The notes beneath the pieces are model-generated. The model was not told the DNA's origin. It was given only the letters and a program-made list of their open reading frames with translations, and ran no database searches. The translations under genes and the position numbers were made by a program. DNA of 43,758 bases. Source: Rhodospirillales bacterium. GTDB lineage: Bacteria > Pseudomonadota > Alphaproteobacteria > Rhodospirillales > Casp-alpha2. The stretch lies in assembly GCA_018662225.1 (NCBI GenBank), contig JABJGO010000099.1, positions 1-43,758 on the forward strand, read 5' to 3'. Positions 16,166 through 24,549 of this stretch are shown here, piece after piece (positions within the stretch are counted from its first letter, which is position 1; every line of letters begins with the position of its first letter).

Positions 16166-18220
16166 CTACTTGAATAGTTTCTTTATCAATGCGTTTAAAT
16201 TCACCCCCAAACCAAAGAAGTTTGGTTGGAGTTGTACGATTTGGTTTGCTTTAGTTAAGAGACTTTCCTCATCATCTGAAGCGTTTTGTAGTTTACGCAA
16301 AATTGTAAGCATCTCCTCTTCACCTCGATTTATTGAATAGATAGAGCCCAGAAGTTTCTTCACGGAGTAGGAATGCGTCGAACCATCTGGTATGTACGCA
16401 TCTAGCCCCCGCTGCTCCAGAAGAGTAAGATGATCGTAGGAAACACACACCTCCGGCTCGCTTGGCATAGGGACTTTCTCTATTGCTGAAAGTTTTTCGA
16501 AGCTAGAGTTGATTTGATGCAGGGTATGACGGATAACCGCAAAATAATCGCGCCGCAACTGCCCCTCAACCCAGATATAAATCCTTTTCTCATTTTCGTC
16601 GGCTCTAATTACAGCTGAACATCTAAACGCCTGATCTTCCAATACAACTCCCGTCCTCCATCGAAGGCGTTTTTTTATGTCCTTATGCATCCTGACAATG
16701 AATCGAGGAATTATTGATTTCGGCAAGAAGTCATAATCAACAACAAATGCTAGTGCATTGGCATATTCGAAACTAAATTTCGGTTCTTGAACGTTTAATA
16801 GGTCGGGAATAAGAACTTCCGTAGTATTAATTTCAAAGCACAATTCAAACTTCAACATTAGGTCAATGATATACCGATGTTTCTCCGGTGGATAAAAAAA
16901 CTTGGTACCTTGCCCAGAACTCATAGGTAGAATGTTACTCAATTCTGATATTCGAAGAACGCCATGGCGTTTTGCCAGTACGTGAGAGTTAATGATGGAG
17001 TACACTCCGCTTGTAACCCATTGAGGGTCGAGCACCTGTGTGTCCAAAAGTTCAAAATCCTTGAAGTGCAGCACAACCCCTAAATCATGAAGGAACTCGA
17101 GGAGAACTTCCTGACGGGCACTCTCGTTAATTTTACGATCCACACATATTTTTCGAAATGCATCATACGAAATATATTCTTGGTTTAAGTGTTCCAACTC
17201 GTTTTTGACATCAAACCAACTTTTTGGCCATGTCATCCTTAACAAATCTACGTTAACGATTGCAGACTTAAGCTTTTGAATAAATGTTTCTACCCCGTCC
17301 TTGCTTGCACAAGAGATACGGTAGAACCCTTTAATACCAATATATTTTTCTTTAAGGAAACGCTGGTTAAGTTCGAACGATGGGTTTTGGTCAATCTTGT
17401 TCATAACGATTAGAATGGGTGAATTGCCCCCAAATGATTCGATATTTTTTAGCCAATACTCCGTTTTCTCGTCTCGACGCCCACCCAAGACAAGAATGTA
17501 CAAGCTACGATGAGAAAGAAAAAACTGGTGCGTGGCGTGCATGATTTCCTGCCCACCAAAGTCCCAAAAATTTACCTTTATTGGACGAAATCTAGATTGG
17601 AAAGAGTATTTCCGAACCTCTATTCCATGGGTTTGAGATTCAAATTTGTTGAACTCATCGCCAAATATCTGTCGAACCAACGATGTCTTACCCGCTCCGC
17701 CATCTCCTACTAGTACCACCTTTAATTCATTTAGATTCGCCTGCTCGCCTTCCTGTTCAATAGACTTGTAGTATTGCTCAATTGCCAAGTTCCCTTGAGC
17801 AACAATCTCAATTGGAGGGGTAGTGAGCTTAGCCCCCTCAAGAAGAATGCCTCTTGTAGCTTGAACTCGAAGCTTTATTGGCAGTCCAATTTCTAATGCT
17901 TCGGGAGGTAAATGACTAATTTTGGAGTTCCAAAATTCGACGTATTCGAGGTTGGGAAGTTCCCGTAGCTCGATTGGAAAAACATTCATCTTTAAGTTAT
18001 TCAGATAAAGGCGTCTGATTTTTTTAAGCTTTAGGAGATTTACCGGTAGCTTTTTGCCATCAAAGTGGGGGATTGACATACCAACAACGTCGAGCCTCTT
18101 ATCAAGGACGTAGCAATGTGTGGTGAAGCTATTTCTCCGTAGTTTTCGAAATTTCATGCCAATCTCATCTTCGAGATTTTTGAGAATTTCTAAATCACTT
18201 AATTTTGGCCTATCAGGCAT
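16166..18220 (-). CDS. LRR-Roc-COR GTPase (ROCO family protein), probably horizontally acquired
   Basis: A 684-aa bacterial ROCO protein. I chose the ATG at 18220 (MPDRPKLSDLEIL), with GGAAAG just upstream, over an in-frame TTG 14 codons earlier. Residues about 38-120 hold irregular leucine-rich repeats (RRLYLNNLKMNVFPIELREL). The Roc GTPase has G1 GDGGAGKTS (172-180), G3 DFGGQEIMHATH (220-231) and G4 MNKID (273-277). A COR-type dimerisation region follows (about 330-600). The C-terminal 60 residues end QPNFFGLGVNLNALIKKLF and could be an effector-associated tail. Bacterial ROCO proteins are poorly understood; some sit in defence or conflict settings. Codon use is plainly more AT-rich than all neighbours and the gene lies between duplicated etfA tails. 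No integrase or partner gene accompanies it. Confidence 0.85.
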   Translation of the reverse strand: MPDRPKLSDLEILKNLEDEIGMKFRKLRRNSFTTHCYVLDKRLDVVGMSIPHFDGKKLPVNLLKLKKIRRLYLNNLKMNVFPIELRELPNLEYVEFWNSKISHLPPEALEIGLPIKLRVQATRGILLEGAKLTTPPIEIVAQGNLAIEQYYKSIEQEGEQANLNELKVVLVGDGGAGKTSLVRQIFGDEFNKFESQTHGIEVRKYSFQSRFRPIKVNFWDFGGQEIMHATHQFFLSHRSLYILVLGGRRDEKTEYWLKNIESFGGNSPILIVMNKIDQNPSFELNQRFLKEKYIGIKGFYRISCASKDGVETFIQKLKSAIVNVDLLRMTWPKSWFDVKNELEHLNQEYISYDAFRKICVDRKINESARQEVLLEFLHDLGVVLHFKDFELLDTQVLDPQWVTSGVYSIINSHVLAKRHGVLRISELSNILPMSSGQGTKFFYPPEKHRYIIDLMLKFELCFEINTTEVLIPDLLNVQEPKFSFEYANALAFVVDYDFLPKSIIPRFIVRMHKDIKKRLRWRTGVVLEDQAFRCSAVIRADENEKRIYIWVEGQLRRDYFAVIRHTLHQINSSFEKLSAIEKVPMPSEPEVCVSYDHLTLLEQRGLDAYIPDGSTHSYSVKKLLGSIYSINRGEEEMLTILRKLQNASDDEESLLTKANQIVQLQPNFFGLGVNLNALIKKLFK

Positions 18221-18531
18221 GGCGCTTTCCAAGTCAAATAACAATGCGGGTAGAACTATCAAAAAAGTAGACGTTAATACTATTCTTCACCTAGTAGATT
18301 GCATCTCGATTTTTCATTTCTCTGATGACGACTGAACATCAATAAAGCTGAGTATCGTTTGCATTTTCCGTCTCGGATTAAACCCTCCACTTTCTTCGGT
18401 TGAGTTTAACATCAATGTGATAACCTTCTGCATCTTTTTCGCGTTTTTATTATCAATATACTCGTTAGGCTATAGTGTTTTGGAAGCGTAGCAACCATAG
18501 AGTCTTATGCGTCGGCTCCAAACCCCTGACA
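18221..18531. other. AT-rich noncoding segment upstream of the ROCO gene
   Basis: About 310 bp without a supported gene. It must hold the promoter of the minus-strand ROCO gene and forms the right part of the inserted segment, up to the point where similarity to the etfA tail starts at 18532. I see no transposase fragment, tRNA or clear terminal inverted repeat. Confidence 0.5.
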
Positions 18532-18702
18532 AACGACGAAGAAGCCCGGATCTTCCAGGTCGCAGATTACGGCCTTGTGGCTGATCTGTTCGATGCCATT
18601 CCTGCGCTGGACGCTGAACTGGGATAATCACCCCTCGGTTCTGATCCAGATCAGATAATATATAAACGGCCCGGCTTTACCTAGTCGGGCCGTTTTTTGT
18701 TT
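18532..18702 (+). repeat. etfA 3'-end plus terminator, right copy of the flanking direct repeat (etfA remnant)
   Basis: This copy encodes the end of EtfA in frame up to GGA TAA, but the rest of etfA is missing upstream. Compared with the left copy, four of the five changed codons I counted are synonymous and one changes Pro to Arg. The terminator hairpin is also kept. It ends 50 bp before the next gene start, so it probably marks the original etfA end and the original junction to the downstream gene. Confidence 0.88.
18664..18698 (+). terminator. Duplicated etfA terminator, now without a gene in front
   Basis: AAACGGCCCG at 18664-18673 pairs with CGGGCCGTTT at 18686-18695, followed by T residues. 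It lies in the right copy of the duplicated etfA tail, upstream of the enolase-superfamily gene. Confidence 0.85.
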
Positions 18703-18752
18703 CCGTTCCCGCAAAAGCATGTCAGGTGTATCGTCAGGGAGACACCACCATC

Positions 18753-19865
18753 ATGAAAATCACCGCCCTCAAAACCTATATCGTACCAGCCGCCGTATCT
18801 GAGACCGCGTGGTGTCGGGGGGCAAACTGGGTTCTGGTCAATTTGACTACCGAGGGCGGTATTTCGGGCTGGGGTGAAGCTTATGCCTTTGGCGAAGGTG
18901 GGCTGGCCACGGCCAAGGCTATTCAGAACCTCACGCCCATCATCATTGGCATGGACCCGTTCCACATCAGGCGCTTCAAAACCCAAGCGCATGACACGAT
19001 TGGCGACGCCCTTAATGGTATCGAGATTTCAGCCGCCGCCGCCGGTATCGAGATTGCCATGTGGGATTCAGTCGGTAAGGCCATGGATACCCCGGTGCAC
19101 AACCTGTTGGGCGGTCCCTGCCGTGACCGGATCAGCGTTTATGCAAACTGTTGGAGCCATGATCCCCGCACCGCAGACCAACTGGCGACTTTTGCTGGAG
19201 CTCAAGTGGAACGCGGTTTCCGGTCGGTCAAAATCTATCCGTTTCTCTACGGTAACACCGTGGATGATGGCATCGAAGCCTTAACCGCCGTGCGCGATGC
19301 GGTGGGCGCTGATGTGCCGATTATGATTGATATGTGGAGCCGAATGCGCCCGGAAGAGCTACCCCGGATTGCGGATGCCCTGCACGCCCAGAACGTTCCC
19401 TGGTTTGAAGATCCGGCAGCGGCAACCGACGTGGAAACCCTCGCCCGTATTCGCGCTCAATCCAAACTGACCGTGGTTTCAGGTGAAACGCTGTATAAAA
19501 AACAGGATTTCCGCCGCCTGCTTGAGCACGAATCCGCCGACATCCTGAACCCTGATATCAGCGCATGCGGCATTCTGGGTTTAACAGAAATTGCCACGCT
19601 GGCCGAGGCTTACGGCGCAAAAGTTTCCGTTCACAACAACAACTCCATGACCATCGGCCTCGCCATGGCCATGCAAGCCGCCGCCGTGATCCCCAACTTC
19701 ACCATGGTCGAACACTTCCCCCGCTTCATAGAAGGCTCCAACACCTTCGCCAGCTTCCCCGCCCAACTGGACGAGAATGGCTGTATCCCGCTATCCAACG
19801 AGCCGGGGTTGGGAGTTACTGTGAACGGAGATGCGCTGGTCGAGTATCAAGTCACCCCGGATTGA
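18753..19865 (+). CDS. Mandelate racemase/muconate lactonizing enzyme family (enolase superfamily) protein
   Basis: A 370-aa enolase-superfamily enzyme that would abstract the alpha-proton of a carboxylate. The start ATG at 18753 gives MKITALKTYIVP, typical of the family. The metal ligands are Asp193 (MIDMWSR), Glu219 (PWFEDP) and Glu245 (VSGETLY). The likely acid/base residues are Lys160 (RSVKIYPF) and His294 (VSVHNNNS), as in the mandelate-racemase subgroup. The capping domain spans about 1-125, with a GWGEAYAFGEGG loop. Acid-sugar dehydratases and racemases share this pattern, so the substrate is open. The gene sits right after the etfA-tail remnant with only about 50 bp for a promoter. 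Confidence 0.88.
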   Translation: MKITALKTYIVPAAVSETAWCRGANWVLVNLTTEGGISGWGEAYAFGEGGLATAKAIQNLTPIIIGMDPFHIRRFKTQAHDTIGDALNGIEISAAAAGIEIAMWDSVGKAMDTPVHNLLGGPCRDRISVYANCWSHDPRTADQLATFAGAQVERGFRSVKIYPFLYGNTVDDGIEALTAVRDAVGADVPIMIDMWSRMRPEELPRIADALHAQNVPWFEDPAAATDVETLARIRAQSKLTVVSGETLYKKQDFRRLLEHESADILNPDISACGILGLTEIATLAEAYGAKVSVHNNNSMTIGLAMAMQAAAVIPNFTMVEHFPRFIEGSNTFASFPAQLDENGCIPLSNEPGLGVTVNGDALVEYQVTPD

Positions 19866-19906
19866 TGACCGTTAGAACTCATCCATAAAGGCGGTAGATC
19901 GTTGCT

Positions 19907-20266
19907 CTACTGATTAACCACCTCAGCCCTCAAACAGTAGAGTATGAACAGCACTTCTTCTTTCTCGCGTTGGGCAACACCGTTGCTATCCAAAGCGCCC
20001 ATGGCATCATCAACAACAGCCATGAATTCATCATCACTGATGTTCATGCCCTTGTGGGTGGCGATCATATCCTTACCTTCATATACGCTGGGACCGCCTG
20101 TCCCGGATATGATGAACGTCGCGGCACCTTTCTTCAGGGCGGTAACATCGCTGTCGGCGAACCGCCGTGATATCCGGGGGTTGTTCACATGATTGTCGAT
20201 TAAAACATCGGCAATTCGCTCAATCCCGTCCGTCCCGCCAAGTCGTTCATATAGTGATTCAGTCAT
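19907..20266 (-). CDS. Group 1 truncated haemoglobin
   Basis: A 119-aa trHb of group I. It opens with LYERLGGTDGIERIADVLIDN, the usual helix A/B. A GTGGPSVYEGKDMIATHKGMNI segment contains the Gly-Gly turn and the proximal haem His in THKG. Length and motif order match the family. Such proteins bind O2 or NO and often serve NO detoxification or sensing. It is divergent from an HxlR regulator gene, which may control it; a perfect GTTCAG/CTGAAC dyad lies in the shared promoter region. Confidence 0.92.
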   Translation of the reverse strand: MTESLYERLGGTDGIERIADVLIDNHVNNPRISRRFADSDVTALKKGAATFIISGTGGPSVYEGKDMIATHKGMNISDDEFMAVVDDAMGALDSNGVAQREKEEVLFILYCLRAEVVNQ

Positions 20267-20344
20267 GAAGAATTCCTCTTAATTATTTTTGTAACAAGGT
20301 TATAAACAGAAGCAGACATTATTCTGACAATGCTCAAACGTCTA

Positions 20345-20359
20345 GTTCAGAAACTGAAC
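20345..20359. promoter_or_regulatory. Palindrome in the truncated-haemoglobin/HxlR divergent promoter
   Basis: GTTCAG-AAA-CTGAAC is a perfect 6-bp dyad with a 3-bp spacer, placed between the two divergent start codons (20266 and 20437). A further half-site-like TTGAAC follows about 10 bp away. Position and symmetry suit an operator for the HxlR protein, which is not otherwise demonstrated. Confidence 0.45.
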
Positions 20360-20436
20360 CTTACTTGAACGAAAACGCATGATGCCGTAGTGATATTCAA
20401 ATCGATTTAATGTTCATAGGTTTGAGGTAAATTCTG

Positions 20437-21129
20437 ATGCAGGCTGGTTATAAACAATTCTGCCCCGTTGCCATGGCAGCAGAAGTTCTTTGCACAAGAT
20501 GGACCGTGGTCCTGCTTCGAGAATTGGTGGCCGGTTCAACCCGATTCAACGATTTACGGCGCGGTGTCCCCCGGATGTCTTCGGCGCTTCTATCCCAAAG
20601 ACTGAAGGACCTTGAGGCGGCAGGTATTGTCGAACGACGCCGTATCGAAGGTAAGCAGAAAACACACGAGTATCATTTGACGGATGCTGGTAAGGATTTG
20701 CGGTCCGTTGTTGAAACCATTGGCATTTGGGGCCAACGCTGGGTGGACAGCGACCTTTCGCTCGACAACCTGGACCCGTCTCTTTTGATGTGGGACATGA
20801 GACGTAATCTGAATACATCGCCGCTACCCAAGAAACGTAGCGTCATTGAATTCCTGTACTCGGATCTGCCATCATCAAAAAAGCGCTGGTGGCTCATCGT
20901 TGAGCCTACGGGCACGGTTGATTTGTGCTCCGTAGACCCCGGTTTTGACGTGGACCTCATCGTTGAAACAAAACTACGAGCGATGACATCCATCTGGATG
21001 GGACTATCTACGGTGAAGTCCGAACAAAACAATAAGACCCTGACCCTCGACGGTGACAGAAAATTAGCCAGCCAAATGCAAAAATGGCTTGGCCTCAGCC
21101 CCTTCGCCGTTGAACAAAAACGCGTCTAA
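20437..21129 (+). CDS. HxlR family transcriptional regulator with C-terminal SCP2-like domain
   Basis: A 230-aa regulator. The N-terminal winged helix (about 1-100) has the HxlR signature: CPVAMAAEVLCTRWTVVLLREL, then RFNDLRRGVPRMSSALLSQRLKDLEAAGIVERR, and YHLTDAGKDLRSVVETIG. The extra 120 residues resemble the SCP2-like extension seen in some HxlR proteins (WWLIVEPTGTVDLCSVDPGFDVDL), which may bind a lipid-like or hydrophobic ligand. Cys9 and Cys19 are present; HxlR-type proteins can use N-terminal cysteines to sense electrophiles such as aldehydes. It converges with the downstream dehydrogenase gene with a 2-bp gap. Confidence 0.88.
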   Translation: MQAGYKQFCPVAMAAEVLCTRWTVVLLRELVAGSTRFNDLRRGVPRMSSALLSQRLKDLEAAGIVERRRIEGKQKTHEYHLTDAGKDLRSVVETIGIWGQRWVDSDLSLDNLDPSLLMWDMRRNLNTSPLPKKRSVIEFLYSDLPSSKKRWWLIVEPTGTVDLCSVDPGFDVDLIVETKLRAMTSIWMGLSTVKSEQNNKTLTLDGDRKLASQMQKWLGLSPFAVEQKRV

Positions 21130-21131
21130 CC

Positions 21132-23693
21132 CTACGATCGAGGCTTCAAATTCTCCGGATCGTACAGCGGCTCATACCCCACACCGGCCACTTCTACCGG
21201 ATAGGACTCGTTGAAGTATTCGATCTGTAATGCTTTGCCTTTGACCGCGTGTTCAGGCGGCAGGTAACCGAGCGCAATGTTTTTGCCGATAGTCGGGCCG
21301 AAGGCCATGGACGTGGTGTATGACAAGCGCCCTTCTGCATCCTCAATGACGTCCCCGGTATCCGGGTCCACGATGGGGAACGTACCCACGGGGTAGCGTG
21401 CTACGCCGCCCCCGTCCACATTGTCCGTCATAACCAGCGTGCACAGCGTCGCAGTTTGTTGATCCTTAGCGCGGTGGGCCAGGTACGCTTCCTTGCCAAT
21501 AAAGTCCGCATCCTTAACTTTCGGGCGAGCCAGATCGGCTTCCAGCAGATTGTATTCGGTCAGCAAGTCTGCATTTTGCAGGCGCAGGCTTTTTTCCACG
21601 CGGCGGGTATTGGCGTAGGTTTCCACACCAACCGGCGTCACATCCAGGTCGCGGAACGCGTCCCAAACGGCAAGGCCGTCATCATAGGCCATATGCAATT
21701 CCCAACCCTGTTCACCCACGTATGAAATACGAAAGGCCGTAACCTTTTTCCCGGCAATCTCGATGGTCTTGATGGCCGCAAACGGGAAGTTTTCATGGCT
21801 GAGCGCATCCGGGTCGGTCACGACTTTTGCCATAGTGGTGCGGGCGTTCGGTCCCCAAATACCGAGGGTGATGAAATCGTTGGATACGTCCGTGACAGTC
21901 ACGTCATAGCCCAGGTCTTCGGCCATACGCTTCATATAAACGAAGTCCCGGTTACCGGCATCGACGCCATCCACAAATCGGTAACGGTCTTCCATGCGGA
22001 ATACGGTAAAGTCGGCTTTGACCATGCCCTTGTCGTCGAGGAAGTGGGTGTAGATACCTTTGCCCACTTGGGTTTCCGCACCCACCTTGGCAACGCACAG
22101 GTATTCCATGAAGGCCACGTGGTCCGGTCCTGAGATATCGTACATGGCAAAGTGTGAAATGTTCACCATACCCACGTTTGCACTCATCTCCAGATGTTCG
22201 GCGTTGGACACGCGCCAGAAATGGCGGTTGTCCCATTCGTTTTCGCGCACCGGTACTTGGTCGGCATATTTTTCCAACAAGTGATCATTGGCCGCATACC
22301 CGTGCGCCCGTTCCCAGCCGCCCAGTTCCATAAAGTGTCCGCCCAATTCCTTTTCACGTTCATAGAACGGACTTTGGCGCACACCCCGCCCGCCACCGTA
22401 AGGCTCACGCGGGTGTACGGCAGGGTTATAGATTTTGAAGGCGGATTCGTAACAACGTTCGCGGATGTAATCCTCTTCCATCTGGAACGGATAGAACCGG
22501 GCGAAATCAATGGAGTTGTGATCGATCTCGGTGCGACCATCGGTCATCCAGTCGGCGAGCAGCTTGCCCATACCGGGGCCATCCTTGACCCAGATTGAAA
22601 CCGCATACCAAAGGCCGCGCACTTTCTGGCTTTCGCCAATGGACGGACCACCATCCGTGGTCACTTGCAGCAATCCGTTAAAAGAGCGTTTCTCGTCATA
22701 TCCCAGCTCCCCCAGGATCGGTGTCAGCTCCATGGCCCGCTCCAGCGGTTCCATGACCTGTTCGATGTCCAGATCGCGCATGGAAGGCGACAGGCGCGCT
22801 TCGGATTTTTCCAGTAAATCGCGGGGGTGGCACATGCGTGGCTCGGACTCTTCATAATAACCCCACTCGATCATGCCGCCTTCCGGGGTGGTCGGGTCAC
22901 CCGTATCGCGCATATAGGCGGAGTTGCCCTGATCACGCATGAGCGGAAAGCCGATGTCTTTGCCGGTTCCGGCGAATTCTTCGTAGGGACCAAAAAATGT
23001 GAGTGGATGATCAACCGGCATGACGGGTAAGTCCTCGCCTGCCATTTCAGCAATCAAACGACCCCAGAGCCCGGCACAAACGACGACGTAATCCGCCATG
23101 ATCGTACCGCGACGGGTTTTAACGCCGCGGATGCGGCCACCCTCGATAATCAGGTCATCGGCCGAGGTGTTGGCGAAAGACTGCAACTTGCCAGTGGCCT
23201 CCAAGGCCTCCACCATTTCACCGGCAACGATCTGTGATCGCGGTGCCACAAGTCCCGCGTCAGGGTCCCACATGCCGCCCTGCACCATATCTTCTTCGAT
23301 CAACGGAAACTTCTCTTTGATTTCGGCTGCATCACACATCCGTACATTGGTGCCGAAAGCCCGACCGGACGAGACTTTTCGCTTAAGCTCGTCCATGCGG
23401 CCGTCGTCGCCAACCCGCGCGATCTCAAATCCGCCAACTTTTTCGTATCGGCCCATTTTTTCGTAGAAATCGATGGAATAGCGCGTGGTCCAGCAGGTCA
23501 GAAAATCGTGTGCCGTGGCGTAACAAAAGTCAGACGCGTGCGATGTGGAGCCGATATCCGTGGGGATCGCAGACTTATCGATCCCGACGATGTTGTCCCA
23601 ACCGCGTTCGACCAGATGGTGAGCGACCGAGGCGCCAGTGATACCGCCCAAACCGACAATGACCACACGGGCCTTTTCTGGAAATGCTGACAT
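21132..23693 (-). CDS. Dimethylglycine/sarcosine dehydrogenase-type FAD-GcvT fusion protein
   Basis: An 853-aa fusion of a DAO-type FAD domain (1-390), an FAD-oxidoreductase middle region (390-480) and GcvT folate domains (480-853). The Rossmann motif is VVIVGLGGITGASVAHHL. His52 in GSTSHASDF occupies the position of the His that carries covalent FAD in dimethylglycine dehydrogenase. GcvT features include FLDDKGMVKADFTVFR, FRISYVGEQGWELHM, GVETYANTRRVEKSLRL and the C-terminal GKNIALGYLPP barrel. Such enzymes N-demethylate dimethylglycine or sarcosine-like amines, pass the methylene group to tetrahydrofolate and give electrons to ETF. This fits with nearby etfBA and the folate C1 operon downstream. 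The exact amine is not determined. Confidence 0.88.
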   Translation of the reverse strand: MSAFPEKARVVIVGLGGITGASVAHHLVERGWDNIVGIDKSAIPTDIGSTSHASDFCYATAHDFLTCWTTRYSIDFYEKMGRYEKVGGFEIARVGDDGRMDELKRKVSSGRAFGTNVRMCDAAEIKEKFPLIEEDMVQGGMWDPDAGLVAPRSQIVAGEMVEALEATGKLQSFANTSADDLIIEGGRIRGVKTRRGTIMADYVVVCAGLWGRLIAEMAGEDLPVMPVDHPLTFFGPYEEFAGTGKDIGFPLMRDQGNSAYMRDTGDPTTPEGGMIEWGYYEESEPRMCHPRDLLEKSEARLSPSMRDLDIEQVMEPLERAMELTPILGELGYDEKRSFNGLLQVTTDGGPSIGESQKVRGLWYAVSIWVKDGPGMGKLLADWMTDGRTEIDHNSIDFARFYPFQMEEDYIRERCYESAFKIYNPAVHPREPYGGGRGVRQSPFYEREKELGGHFMELGGWERAHGYAANDHLLEKYADQVPVRENEWDNRHFWRVSNAEHLEMSANVGMVNISHFAMYDISGPDHVAFMEYLCVAKVGAETQVGKGIYTHFLDDKGMVKADFTVFRMEDRYRFVDGVDAGNRDFVYMKRMAEDLGYDVTVTDVSNDFITLGIWGPNARTTMAKVVTDPDALSHENFPFAAIKTIEIAGKKVTAFRISYVGEQGWELHMAYDDGLAVWDAFRDLDVTPVGVETYANTRRVEKSLRLQNADLLTEYNLLEADLARPKVKDADFIGKEAYLAHRAKDQQTATLCTLVMTDNVDGGGVARYPVGTFPIVDPDTGDVIEDAEGRLSYTTSMAFGPTIGKNIALGYLPPEHAVKGKALQIEYFNESYPVEVAGVGYEPLYDPENLKPRS

Positions 23694-23714
23694 GTTTTGT
23701 ATCTTTCCTAAATT

Positions 23715-23962
23715 CTACCTAACGGGACACGACGCTCTATTGCGAAACTGATGAAGCACAAAATAGAAGAAAATGAAAATCCCATATGTCCTCAATTCGA
23801 CATTACCAGTATGTCGACGACACTGGAAGGCTCGCTGACCGTCATGCGGAAATATTTGTAGCGTATGGAGTGTAAACGGTGTGGCGCTGGCGATTGGCAG
23901 TGCTGTCAGAGAAAATTCAACGATCAGGAACGGTCCTGCGCCGTGTGGAAAACCAGCCTCAT
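23715..23962 (-). pseudogene. Probable decayed ParE/RelE-type toxin remnant
   Basis: Directly after the antitoxin-like gene, an ATG overlaps its stop (ATGA) but runs only 12 codons (MRLVFHTAQDRS) before a stop, a start resembling ParE toxins. In another frame a stretch reading TLQIFPHDGQRAFQ and then ELRTYGIFIFFYFV resembles the ParE end (L..FP..G, followed by a YLIFY-type strand). Together they suggest a frameshifted and shortened toxin gene. The evidence is a by-eye pattern match only. Confidence 0.33.
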
Positions 23963-24180
23963 GCCGTGGCAGAATAAAAGAACGCTGCAACTTCTTCTTC
24001 GGTCGCGTAATTCCTGCTCTCACGTCGCCGTTTCACCTCGGCTATCTGTTCGTCGTTCAGTTGCGGTGCGTCGGGTTCGGACTGCTCAACAATACTCAAC
24101 AGCACCTGCGCCGCCTCGTCCTGGCGTTCCACTGGCAGCAACCGGGCTTTCTCTATGGCTTGTTCTAGTAGTTTTGTCAT
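23959..24180 (-). CDS. Antitoxin-like addiction module protein (orphan)
   Basis: A 73-aa acidic protein. It resembles the small antitoxins that accompany RelE/ParE toxins: TKLLEQAIEKARLLPVERQD, then AAQVLLSIVEQ, and LNDEQIAEVKRRRESRNYATEEEV. In such modules the toxin gene follows on the same strand with overlap. Here only a broken remnant is found there. The module may be inactive or the antitoxin kept as a solitary regulator or anti-addiction gene. Confidence 0.65.
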   Translation of the reverse strand: MTKLLEQAIEKARLLPVERQDEAAQVLLSIVEQSEPDAPQLNDEQIAEVKRRRESRNYATEEEVAAFFYSATA

Positions 24181-24549
24181 AGATCAAGTATATGCCAAAC
24201 AACCTGTCAGGCCAACTTTTGATACTCTTGTTGTTTTCTTCTCCCCCTCCCCCCCGCTGGAAAAATACTGAATGATCCAGACAATGAAAAAATGCGCGTA
24301 TAGCATGAAAGGAATTTGCCGCACTTATCGTCTATCCCCCTGAGCCTTAAGGATTTTTTTAGGTAGAGAATGGTGAAAACATATAAAATGTCGCACCAAT
24401 TACAGTCCGTGTCTTTCGGTGGACAGCGTTTCGCCGATTATGGTTGAAATCTGTGTTCAGGATATGGCAAATTTTAGTCACCCAAATCGTGCAACGCTTA
24501 CCGGCCCATAGCTGTATATGTGCCGACCATTAAATCGGGAGAACTGGTG
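24181..24549 (+). promoter_or_regulatory. Upstream region of the corrinoid/folate operon
   Basis: About 370 bp with no supported gene, preceding the seven-gene C1 operon. It contains pyrimidine tracts (about 24236-24258), a T-run at about 24354-24360 and an AT-rich ACATATAAAATG segment (about 24378). Two very short open frames, at 24305 (12 codons) and 24440 (23 codons), are not convincing genes. I looked for a cobalamin-riboswitch B12 box and a SAM-riboswitch core and recognised neither. Confidence 0.4.

Noticed and set aside
18221-18531. Integrase or transposase fragment beside the ROCO gene
   Set aside because: No reading frame in this AT-rich stretch shows recognisable recombinase motifs; the mobile interpretation rests on the duplicated etfA tail only.
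21456-23690. Several plus-strand ORFs of 60-134 aa across the dehydrogenase gene
   Set aside because: They are antisense shadows of a well-supported 853-aa FAD-GcvT protein.
24305-24511. Two tiny ORFs (12 and 23 codons) as leader peptides for the C1 operon
   Set aside because: No ribosome sites, no codon runs suggesting attenuation, and no terminator/antiterminator pair.
24181-24549. Cobalamin riboswitch ahead of the corrinoid operon
   Set aside because: I looked for a B12-box-like sequence and the usual paired elements and did not find them; context alone is not enough.
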